NCBI GenBank assembly: GCA_964388495.1
Contig: CAYMAT010000024.1
Coordinates: 1 to 19,404 of the forward strand
Direction: 5' to 3'
From: CAYMAT01 sp964388495
Lineage (GTDB): Bacteria; Patescibacteriota; Gracilibacteria; Peribacterales; Peribacteraceae
Length of the DNA: 19,404 bases
Each line of letters starts with the position of its first letter. Position 1 is the first letter of the stretch. The notes under the pieces were generated by a model. The model worked only from the letters and a program-made list of their open reading frames with translations, ran no database searches and was not told the origin of the DNA. Shown here one piece after another: positions 1 through 5,883 of this stretch. Position numbers and translations under genes: made by a program.

Positions 1-153
1 TTCTACATTGACCTGAAGCAGTCCGGTAACGGCAAGTTCTTCAAGGTCAGCGAAAAGTCCCGCGGGGGCCAGAAAACCACCATCATGTTCGATGTGGAGG
101 ATCTGGACCAGTTCATCAACGCCTTGAACGAAATGAAGACCAAATTGGTGTGA
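1..153 (+). CDS. PUR-domain (Pur-alpha-like / DUF3276-type) nucleic-acid-binding protein, C-terminal part
   Basis: The open frame runs in from the left edge and stops at TGA 151-153, giving 50 residues; the start lies outside the window. The visible part begins FYIDLKQSGNGKFFKVSE, which matches the PUR repeat signature (a beta strand of the form YLDLKxNxxGRFLKI). It is followed by a TIMF strand and an amphipathic helix (DLDQFINALNEM), as in a PUR repeat. PUR proteins bind single-stranded DNA or RNA; in bacteria they are small and their role is poorly defined. A strong intrinsic terminator follows at once, so this is the last gene of its unit. The family call rests on one repeat, so the full architecture is unknown. 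Confidence 0.75.
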   Translation, partial: FYIDLKQSGNGKFFKVSEKSRGGQKTTIMFDVEDLDQFINALNEMKTKLV

Positions 154-185
154 CCTAGGGGACCCATGTGACCCAAGTAACCGAG
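150..185 (+). repeat. Array of four degenerate 9-bp units at the 3' end of the PUR gene
   Basis: Starting at the stop codon, four successive 9-mers can be read with consensus G-K-R-ACC-N-A-N: GTGACCTAG, GGGACCCAT, GTGACCCAA, GTAACCGAG. The last unit forms the left arm of the terminator hairpin. Similar arrays of the same length occur at 2594-2629 and, inverted, at 2695-2730. Confidence 0.6.
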
Positions 186-207
186 GCGTTCCCTCGGTTA
201 TTTTTTT
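178..207 (+). terminator. Intrinsic terminator of the PUR gene
   Basis: A perfect 9-bp stem (TAACCGAGG 178-186 with CCTCGGTTA 192-200) has a 5-nt loop and is followed by seven T at 201-207. The right arm also contains the TAA stop codon of the convergent fmt gene (198-200). There is no T-run on the minus-strand side, so it should work only for rightward transcription. Confidence 0.9.
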
Positions 208-1079
208 GCCCCCCGTTCCCACGCTTGACCGCTCATGGGCTTGCCTCCGGGCACCTGGACGCTCACTAAATACAGCGTTGTTCCGTCTTTGCATTCCACG
301 GGCAGTGCTTCTGGGGCGGGGGAGAGGCTTGTGTGGAGAAGTTTCATCTCTTCTTTATTCTTGCCTATCACGCGCACGCCGGGCCACGGGGTCAGAGCCC
401 GTACCCTGCGGTCGATCTCTGCCGCCGTCATGGTGTCTATATCCACCACGCCGTCTTCGCGGGACAGTTTTTTGCAGTGCGTCACCAGTACAGGATCCTG
501 CTCTTGCGGCTGCAATGGTGCCTTGAGTGTGCGAACCAGCAGCGCGGCGCCCAGGTCCGCCAGGCGATCGTGGAGCTCCGGTGCCGTCTCCATGGGGCCT
601 ATGGCTACGCGTTCCTGGCCCAGGATGGCGCCTGCATCCAGTTCGCGGACCATCTTTTGGACCGTCACTCCGGTTGCTGTGTCCCCCAAAAGCATGGCGC
701 TCTGGATGGGGGAGGCCCCGCGAAGGTGCGGCAACAGCGAGGCGTGCACGTTGACGGCTGCGGTAAGGGGATACTGCAGCACTTCCTCCGTGAGGAGCTG
801 TCCGTAGGAGACCACGACGAGGAAATCACAGAGAGGTATTCCCACAGGACCGTCTGACGAAACCAGGGTATTGATGTTCTCCGGCTGCAGAACGGGCAAT
901 TGGAGCTCCTGCGCCGCCACTTTCACTGCGGGAGGGGTCAGTTCCTGACTGCGCCCCACGGGCCTATCCGGTTGTGTGATGACGGCGGCAATGCGGAAAG
1001 CGGGATCGGCCGCCAGAGCTTTCAGGCTGGGGACGGCGAAGGGGGAGGTGCCGCAGAAGACGATCTCGAGCGCTGTCAT
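198..1079 (-). CDS. fmt: Methionyl-tRNA formyltransferase
   Basis: It formylates the amino group of Met on initiator tRNA using 10-formyl-tetrahydrofolate, in the cytoplasm. The protein has 293 residues (E. coli Fmt has 315). The N-terminal Rossmann half opens with IVFCGTSPFAVPSL. The catalytic triad is in place: N110 and H112 in NVHASLLP, and D148 in the ELDAGAIL segment; the family hallmark SLLPxxRGxxPIQ is intact. The C-terminal tRNA-binding domain follows (about 195-293). The ATG at 1077-1079 is 7 nt downstream of a minus-strand TACACT and has no Shine-Dalgarno sequence, so the transcript is probably leaderless. It is divergent from rbfA across a 27-nt gap. Its stop codon lies within the terminator arm of the convergent PUR gene. 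Its presence implies formylated initiation. Confidence 0.96.
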   Translation of the reverse strand: MTALEIVFCGTSPFAVPSLKALAADPAFRIAAVITQPDRPVGRSQELTPPAVKVAAQELQLPVLQPENINTLVSSDGPVGIPLCDFLVVVSYGQLLTEEVLQYPLTAAVNVHASLLPHLRGASPIQSAMLLGDTATGVTVQKMVRELDAGAILGQERVAIGPMETAPELHDRLADLGAALLVRTLKAPLQPQEQDPVLVTHCKKLSREDGVVDIDTMTAAEIDRRVRALTPWPGVRVIGKNKEEMKLLHTSLSPAPEALPVECKDGTTLYLVSVQVPGGKPMSGQAWERGAKK

Positions 1080-1086
1080 TTGCGTC

Positions 1087-1096
1087 AGTGTACACT
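1087..1096. promoter_or_regulatory. Shared palindromic divergent -10 element (fmt / rbfA)
   Basis: AGTGTACACT is a perfect 10-bp palindrome centred in the 27-nt gap between two divergent genes. It places a TACACT hexamer on each strand: minus 1087-1092, 7 nt before the fmt ATG, and plus 1091-1096, 10 nt before the rbfA ATG. TACACT matches TATAAT at 4 of 6 positions. I see no convincing -35 on either side. The same hexamer precedes the ABC transporter gene at a similar distance, which supports the call. Confidence 0.55.
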
Positions 1097-1106
1097 CCGC
1101 TCACGC

Positions 1107-1451
1107 ATGAAGCACAGATCCGCCATGCTCGGCACGGAAATGCGACGCCTTCTGGCGCCCGCTCTCCGCATGTGTCCCCAGGAATGCGGCGTGGTGAACA
1201 TTACGGAGATAGAAATCTCCGATGATCTCTCGTATGTGACCGTTCTGATCACGGCGCTCAAGGAACCGGAACTGGCACTGGAGTTTTTACAGGGGGAAGC
1301 GGTAAGGCTCCGGAAGGAATTGGGAAAACTGGAAACACACAGGACGCCCAAAGTGCGTTTCAAGATCGATAGACTGTCAGAGCAGGGGAATAGAGTGGAA
1401 CAATTGATTGAGGAGTCCTTGAAAAAAGACCGAAGAGACACGAAACAATAA
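1107..1451 (+). CDS. rbfA: Ribosome-binding factor A
   Basis: RbfA is a small KH-fold protein that binds the immature 30S subunit and helps 16S rRNA 5'-end processing. The frame stays open upstream to 900, but that stretch is antisense to fmt; the ATG at 1107 gives a 114-residue protein of normal RbfA length starting MKHRSAML. The segment GVVNITEIEISDDLSYVTV and the C-terminal TPKVRFKID strand with helix fit the family, which usually reads vTxVxvSpDLsxAxVy and PxLxFxxD. The last residues (KKDRRDTKQ) are encoded by the left arm of a 16-bp inverted repeat, so the tail may be lineage-specific. The order rbfA then a DHH phosphoesterase gene is common in other bacteria. Confidence 0.9.
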   Translation: MKHRSAMLGTEMRRLLAPALRMCPQECGVVNITEIEISDDLSYVTVLITALKEPELALEFLQGEAVRLRKELGKLETHRTPKVRFKIDRLSEQGNRVEQLIEESLKKDRRDTKQ

Positions 1452-1528
1452 AGTTTCAAATGTTCATTTCTCCAAAATGCAAAAGTATTTTTTGTATGAC
1501 TGGTTATTTCTGTGTTTCGTGTCTCTTC
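1432..1528. repeat. Perfect 16-bp inverted repeat flanking the rbfA stop codon
   Basis: GAAGAGACACGAAACA (1432-1447) is exactly complementary to TGTTTCGTGTCTCTTC (1513-1528), with a 65-nt AT-rich loop. The left arm is the last coding part of rbfA. No T-run follows the right arm, so it is not a classical terminator. The loop contains a small A/T hairpin (TGCAAAA with TTTTGTA). The rest of the gap to 1625 shows no gene. Confidence 0.85.
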
Positions 1529-1625
1529 ACTACTTCCAATGATCATCGGATGACACTTCGTATTACTCCGCAACCTCACTCCGTTGCCGCAGCTTCTTCT
1601 CAATGCGACACTCGGCCCCTTTTCT

Positions 1626-2597
1626 ATGTTCAACCAAGCGGACGTCACGGCGGCACGCGAACTCATCACCACGGCGCGCCGCTGCCTTTGCGTCTGTCAC
1701 CGAGCGCCGGACGGGGATGCTATCGGTTCGGTGCTGGGTATAGGTCTCCTGCTGGAAGAAGCCTATCCCGATAAAGAAATCTCCATGCATTGCGTGGACG
1801 AAGTGCCCGCCACGTTCCGTTTTCTGCCAGGGGCTTTCCGCGTGAGCCCCATCGCCTCCCTGCCTGATCCGGAGGGCACGCTGGTGATTTTTGTGGACTG
1901 TGCGGAACCCAAGCTTACGGAGCTGCACGAGGAGTTCCCCCAGCTCTTTGACGGCACGTATAAAACCCTCGTCTTTGACCACCACTACAGCAATCCGCGC
2001 TTCGGTACGGTCAATTTTGTTTTGGATATGAGTTCAACGTGCGAAGTCCTGTGCGGTTTTGCCCGGGAGATGCAGTGGACCGTGTCTGCAAACGTCGCCA
2101 CGTGCCTGCTTACGGGTGTCTATACGGATACCGGCGGCCTTCTCCACAGTAATACCGTTCCGGCGGTCTACAGGACCATCGCAGCGCTCATCCGCGCGGG
2201 GGCGCGGCAGCAGGAGGTGGTCACGGCGGTCTTCCGCAGTGCCAAAGTGAGCACGCTCAGGCTCTGGGGCAGGGTGCTGGAGAAAATCTCCCTCACGGAT
2301 GAGGGTGGCGCCATCTCTGCAGTCACGGAGGGGGATTTCCGCGCTACGGGTGCCGATTACAGCGAGCTCACCGGCGCCATCGACTACGTGAACGCGGTTC
2401 CGGGCATGAAATTCTCTCTGGTCTTAAGCGAACGTGACGGCAAGGTGAAGGGGTCGCTGCGCACCCTCCGTGATGACGTGGATGTCTCCGCCATGGCGGG
2501 CAAGTTCAGCGGAGGAGGGCACAAGAAAGCTGCAGGTTTTGCGTTACCGGGAAAACTCCAGCCGGAGATGCGGTGGAAGGTGGTGGACGAAAAGTGA
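1626..2597 (+). CDS. DHH-family phosphoesterase (NrnA-like nanoRNase / pAp phosphatase)
   Basis: DHH/DHHA1 enzymes of this type degrade 2-5 nt RNA from the 5' end and dephosphorylate pAp, using two metal ions (Mn). From ATG 1626 the protein has 323 residues, a typical NrnA length. All motifs are present: H25/D29/D31 in CHRAPDGDAIGS, D91 in FVDCAEP, D118-H119-H120 in VFDHH, D168 in GVYTDTGG, and the DHHA1 substrate loop GGGHKKAAG at 296-304. The frame also allows an upstream TTG at 1584; I prefer the ATG because about 24 residues before the first His is normal. A TATTAC at 1561-1566 could be a -10, but it would leave a leader of about 50 nt to the ATG. It follows rbfA, a common pairing in RNA-metabolism operons. 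It is convergent with the VirB4-like gene. Confidence 0.9.
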   Translation: MFNQADVTAARELITTARRCLCVCHRAPDGDAIGSVLGIGLLLEEAYPDKEISMHCVDEVPATFRFLPGAFRVSPIASLPDPEGTLVIFVDCAEPKLTELHEEFPQLFDGTYKTLVFDHHYSNPRFGTVNFVLDMSSTCEVLCGFAREMQWTVSANVATCLLTGVYTDTGGLLHSNTVPAVYRTIAALIRAGARQQEVVTAVFRSAKVSTLRLWGRVLEKISLTDEGGAISAVTEGDFRATGADYSELTGAIDYVNAVPGMKFSLVLSERDGKVKGSLRTLRDDVDVSAMAGKFSGGGHKKAAGFALPGKLQPEMRWKVVDEK

Positions 2598-2629
2598 CCG
2601 AAGCGACCGAGGCGACCAAGGGCACCAAA
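2594..2629 (+). repeat. Array of four 9-bp units at the 3' end of the DHH gene
   Basis: Units GTGACCGAA, GCGACCGAG, GCGACCAAG and GGCACCAAA follow each other without gaps, beginning at the TGA stop codon (2595-2597). They have the same consensus and the same total length as the array at 150-185, and are inverted with respect to the array at 2695-2730. Confidence 0.75.
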
Positions 2630-2634
2630 GTGTC

Positions 2635-4692
2635 TTACGATTGAGGCGTTGTCTCATTGGGTGATGAAGTCGATGTTGCTGTGTCAGGTTGTTTCACCTC
2701 GGTCCCGTCGGTCCCTTTGGTACCCTCGGTTCCCTGTGCAAGCGTTTGCCCTGCACCCTGCGTCACGGGCAGCTTATCCTCCTTTTTGGGCATTTCCATC
2801 AGCTTCTGGCGCGCCATCACTTCTTCCGGCTTGGTGGTGATCACGGCCGTTTCCTCGGGGCTGGCAATGATTTGAATAGCCACGTGCTTGTTACCCGCAA
2901 AGAAGATGCCCTGGCCCACGCCGGAGTTTAAGAGAATCTCCTTTTCACCTTCCGTGAGGTAGAAGAGCTTCTGGAGCTCATCCACGGCGGAGGCGGATTG
3001 CTTGAGCAGCACCTGGAGGCCGGAGTTGGTGATGATCGGCTTGCCGTAGGGGCTGGTGACAAAGTCATCCACGTCCTGCGTGATGGTGGTGATGCCCAGG
3101 TAGTACTTGCGGGCGCGCTTCACGATGCCGTAGAGGAATTTGGCGGAGTCCTCAAACTGCATCAGGTTCCAGGCTTCATCAATCACCAGGAACCGCTTCT
3201 TCATCTCCGTGCGGACGATGTTCCAGAGGTGGTTCAGGACGATGTAGATGGCAATGGGGCGCAGCTGTTCCTCCAGGTCGCGGATCTGGAAGACGACCAT
3301 CTGGTTCTCCAGCTCCACGTTCGTGGGCTTGTCGAACAAGCCTGCAAAGCTTCCGCTGGTGTACTTCTGCAGGATTTTGGCCATATTCTCGCCACCCTGC
3401 GTGGATTCCAGTACGTCCACCAGATCATGCAGGGTAGGGGGTTCAATGGAACCGGGTTCCTTGGTCTCCAGCGTAATGCCCTTGAGGGCGTAGGTGTCCA
3501 GGATCGCCTTGTCCAAAATGCCGTCTTCCGCCGGTGTCAGCGTGCCCAGCATCAGGCGGAACAGGCCGTGCAGGTTGATGGCGGCCGCGCGGAGCACCTC
3601 ACCCACCTCCGCCTCGTCACCGCGGATGGCCTTGGGCAGGTCAAACGGGTTGATGCGGAAGCTGCTCTGGAGCGAGAGCGGCACAAAGGAACCGCCCACG
3701 GTCTTGCAGAGCTCGGCGTATTCGTTTTCCGGGTCAATCACCAGCACATCCGTGCCGAACATCAGCGAGCGCAGGATTTCCAGCTTGACGGTGAAGGACT
3801 TACCGGCGCCGGACGTGGCAAAGACGTTGCAGTTGGCGTTAGGGAGGTCAAAGCGGTCAAAGATCACCAAGCTGTCATTGTGGCGGTTGATGCCGTACAA
3901 GATGCCGTGGTCGTCCGTGAGGTCGGAACTGGAGAAGGGGAAGCTGGTCGCCAGCGGCGACGTGTTCATGTTCCGGTTGATCTCCAGCTCGTCCAGAGCG
4001 ATGGGCAGGGTGCTGGTCCATGCGTGCTCCATCTGGAAGAACGCGGGCTTGGTGAGCACCAGGCGTCCGCCCAGGACGGATTCAATGTCAGTCTGGAGCT
4101 TCTTGAGTTTCTCCGGATCGTCACTGTAGAGCGTCACGTACATGCCAAACTGGAAGAGCTTCTCGCGGCCGCGTGCCAGCAGGTCGCGCAGTTCCTCCGC
4201 ATCCTGGAGGGCTGCCTCCAGCGTGGGATCACGCACGATGCCCCGTTGCTCCAGCATACGGATGGAGCTCCGGAGTTCCGCAACCTTGCGGCGGAGCATG
4301 CGCATGATGGCGGCGTTGCTGCTGGGGTAGATGAAGTGGCTGATCTCCATCTTGGCGTCAAAATTCACCAGCTGCGAGAGCCAGTTGGGGTAGATGTAGT
4401 TGGGCCAGTTGTATACATAGAGCGTGCGCGCGTGCAGGTCGCCCAGAATCACCTCGCCGGTCTTCACTTCCATGGCCGAGGGCGCAATGATATCCAGCAC
4501 TTTCTGCAGGCCCTCCTCGTAAAGTTTCAGGGTTTTGCGGTCCTCTTCCGTCAGCGCCTTGCTCTCCGCGTTGGGGTCCAGCACCTCCTCGATGTTCTTG
4601 TGGAGACCCAGAAGGTCATCGATGGCGTAGAGCAGGGGATTGCCGATATTGGGTGTGGGTGTGGCGTCCAAAAGACGGTACGGAGAAATCAC
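2635..4692 (-). CDS. VirB4-family ATPase (type IV secretion / pilus-type)
   Basis: VirB4/TraC-like ATPases power type IV secretion or conjugative-pilus machines at the inner face of the membrane. The 685-residue protein carries Walker A TSGAGKSF (293-300), a following VIDPENEY strand (about 318-325), Walker B FLVIDEAW (501-508) and a downstream ITQDVDDF segment (537-544) typical of this HerA/FtsK-like ATPase group. It is shorter than the usual 800 or so residues because the N-terminal VirB4 domain looks reduced. The C-terminal tail (about 648-685) is low-complexity Gly/Thr/Ser and partly encoded by a 9-bp repeat array. The GTG at 4690-4692 lies only 3 nt after a TATAAT box, so the true start may be slightly downstream (AUU 4689 or TTG 4671). 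No other secretion genes are visible except perhaps the upstream lipoprotein. Confidence 0.85.
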   Translation of the reverse strand: MISPYRLLDATPTPNIGNPLLYAIDDLLGLHKNIEEVLDPNAESKALTEEDRKTLKLYEEGLQKVLDIIAPSAMEVKTGEVILGDLHARTLYVYNWPNYIYPNWLSQLVNFDAKMEISHFIYPSSNAAIMRMLRRKVAELRSSIRMLEQRGIVRDPTLEAALQDAEELRDLLARGREKLFQFGMYVTLYSDDPEKLKKLQTDIESVLGGRLVLTKPAFFQMEHAWTSTLPIALDELEINRNMNTSPLATSFPFSSSDLTDDHGILYGINRHNDSLVIFDRFDLPNANCNVFATSGAGKSFTVKLEILRSLMFGTDVLVIDPENEYAELCKTVGGSFVPLSLQSSFRINPFDLPKAIRGDEAEVGEVLRAAAINLHGLFRLMLGTLTPAEDGILDKAILDTYALKGITLETKEPGSIEPPTLHDLVDVLESTQGGENMAKILQKYTSGSFAGLFDKPTNVELENQMVVFQIRDLEEQLRPIAIYIVLNHLWNIVRTEMKKRFLVIDEAWNLMQFEDSAKFLYGIVKRARKYYLGITTITQDVDDFVTSPYGKPIITNSGLQVLLKQSASAVDELQKLFYLTEGEKEILLNSGVGQGIFFAGNKHVAIQIIASPEETAVITTKPEEVMARQKLMEMPKKEDKLPVTQGAGQTLAQGTEGTKGTDGTEVKQPDTATSTSSPNETTPQS
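2695..2730 (-). repeat. Array of four 9-bp units inside the 3' end of the VirB4-like gene
   Basis: Read on the minus strand, units of the form ACC-R-A-N-G-G-N occur four times in a row and encode the alternating GT-E/K/D-GT stretch of the protein tail. The array is inverted relative to the one at 2594-2629; the two could pair imperfectly around a 65-nt loop that contains the VirB4 stop codon. Confidence 0.7.
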
Positions 4693-4695
4693 ATA

Positions 4696-4704
4696 ATTAT
4701 AGCA
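4696..4704 (-). promoter_or_regulatory. Extended -10 promoter of the VirB4-like gene
   Basis: Minus strand reads TGC-TATAAT: a consensus -10 with the extended TGn motif. It lies directly upstream of the gene; 6 nt downstream would put transcription start at about 4689, inside the first codons of the longest frame. Confidence 0.7.
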
Positions 4705-4705
4705 G

Positions 4706-4727
4706 AAAAAGCCCTTTTCCGGAAGGC
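4706..4727 (-). terminator. Weak intrinsic terminator after the coiled-coil lipoprotein gene
   Basis: On the minus strand GCCTT (4723-4727) can pair with AAGGGC (4711-4716), with one bulged base and a 6-nt loop, followed by five T (4706-4710). The stem is short. The -10 box of the next gene starts immediately after it. Confidence 0.35.
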
Positions 4728-4740
4728 GTAGAAACGCGGT

Positions 4741-5604
4741 TTAAAGACCGCCAAAGGGCTGCAAACCGCCGCTCTTGCGGGTAGTTGACCCGCGCTTGCT
4801 CCGGCTCTGGATCACGCCCAACTCGTCAATGCCCGGCATGTCCGTCACATGGATGCCGGCAATGAGCGCCTCGCGGTTGGCATTCACGGCGGTGAGCCGC
4901 TGGCCGGCAAGGTCCACAAGCGACGCAAACTGTTCCTGCAGATCCGTGCTTTCCTCCAGCTGCGACTGCAGATCCGTGAGCGTGGCCTGCTCGGTGGCCA
5001 GCTCCTGCCGCTTTGCACCCACGGTCGTGAAGTCATTCAGCTTTGCTGCGTCTTTGACCTGTTTGTCCATGTCCTTCACGACGGCCTTCTGGTCCTTCAC
5101 CTTCTGCTTGAGTGCGGTGATGTCGTCCTCAATGCCGCTCTGCCTGCGGCGCGCGCGTTCTGTCACGTTGGTGAGTCCCTGCACGTACGCATCCAGCGCA
5201 TGCGCGCGGTCAGAACTACGGTTGAGCATGTCCGGGATATCCACGGAGAGCACAGCGCCAAACTCGTCCAGAAGCTGGTAAAGAGAGTCAATTTGCGAAT
5301 CCGTGGGCTGCGCATGCAAGGCCATCTGCGCTTCCACACCTGCCTTTGCGGCGGAGACGGGGATCACGGATCCGTCCGCCAAACTGGTGGTGACGTAGAT
5401 GGAGAGGAGTGCCGCGGGGCGCACCGCCATCGCGGTCTGCGTTGCCACTTCCAGCGTGTGCGTGACGGCACTCACCGCGCCGGACACTTTCACGGTACTC
5501 GCGCCTGTCTGCGCGGGAGTGGAAGAGGTTTTGCCACATGCATTGAGTGTCAAAAATGCAGTGCTTGCGAGTGCCAAAAACGTGAGCGAACGTTTGTTGT
5601 ACAT
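4741..5604 (-). CDS. Coiled-coil lipoprotein of unknown function
   Basis: The frame is open to 5754, but the ATG at 5602-5604 gives a proper lipoprotein signal: MYNKRSLTFLALASTAFLTLNAC, with two positive residues, a hydrophobic core and the lipid-accepting Cys at 23 (lipobox LNAC). A TATACT box ends 8 nt upstream. The 287-residue product has a Ser/Thr-rich region after the Cys, a mostly helical middle, and a strongly heptad-like charged region at about 150-225 (KQKVKDQKAVVKDMDKQVK is typical), predicted to be a coiled coil. The C-terminus is Gly/Arg-rich. It sits just upstream of the VirB4-like gene on the same strand, separated by a weak terminator and a second promoter, so an accessory role with that ATPase is possible but unproven. 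I recognise no family. Confidence 0.8.
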   Translation of the reverse strand: MYNKRSLTFLALASTAFLTLNACGKTSSTPAQTGASTVKVSGAVSAVTHTLEVATQTAMAVRPAALLSIYVTTSLADGSVIPVSAAKAGVEAQMALHAQPTDSQIDSLYQLLDEFGAVLSVDIPDMLNRSSDRAHALDAYVQGLTNVTERARRRQSGIEDDITALKQKVKDQKAVVKDMDKQVKDAAKLNDFTTVGAKRQELATEQATLTDLQSQLEESTDLQEQFASLVDLAGQRLTAVNANREALIAGIHVTDMPGIDELGVIQSRSKRGSTTRKSGGLQPFGGL

Positions 5605-5612
5605 TTCTTCAT

Positions 5613-5621
5613 AGTATAGCA
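5613..5621 (-). promoter_or_regulatory. Extended -10 promoter of the lipoprotein gene
   Basis: Minus strand reads TGC-TATACT, followed by 8 nt and the ATG at 5604. The layout closely resembles the promoter at 4696-4704. The predicted leader is about 2 nt, and no Shine-Dalgarno sequence is present. Confidence 0.65.
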
Positions 5622-5883
5622 GAAGAACACAGTCTGTGCACGATGTTTTTCGCTGTAGTGTAAGCAAAAGTGAGAGTGAAAAAATTTGTGTTTCGTCACT
5701 CGTTCTCACTTTGTACTCAATCGAAATATTCGCAAGGTGGACGCTCGTGCACACAAATTGTGTTCAAAACACGAGCATTTTCTGTGTGCAAGATCAAATT
5801 TTTGTTTCAACTAGCTGTGCCATTCTTTTGCGTTACAGTTGCCGCATTCCCCCGAGTAGGACTTTTGTTCGACTCATCCCTGT
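5622..5883. other. AT-rich structured intergenic region upstream of argS
   Basis: No credible gene is present; open frames here have no recognisable composition. Several perfect inverted repeats are clustered: AAAGTGAGA 5667-5675 with TCTCACTTT 5704-5712 (enclosing GTGA/TCAC); GCTCGTG 5743-5749 with CACGAGC 5770-5776; TGCACACA 5748-5755 with TGTGTGCA 5783-5790; and the near-palindrome ACACAA-A-TTGTGT 5751-5763. The second and third pairs share bases 5748-5749 and so exclude each other. A T-rich stretch follows at 5798-5803. TACAGT at 5834-5839 is a weak -10 candidate for argS. It could be a regulatory leader, a small RNA, or operator sites. Confidence 0.45.

Noticed and set aside
2998..4731. 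577-residue open frame on the plus strand opposite the VirB4-like gene
   Set aside because: It mirrors the codon pattern of the VirB4-like gene, whose Walker motifs are clear; the translated product has no coherent domains.
5622..5883. T-box, SRP RNA or 6S RNA upstream of argS
   Set aside because: I could not find the T-box sequence, the SRP GNAR/GGAAG core, or an extended 6S-type single stem; only unspecific inverted repeats are present.
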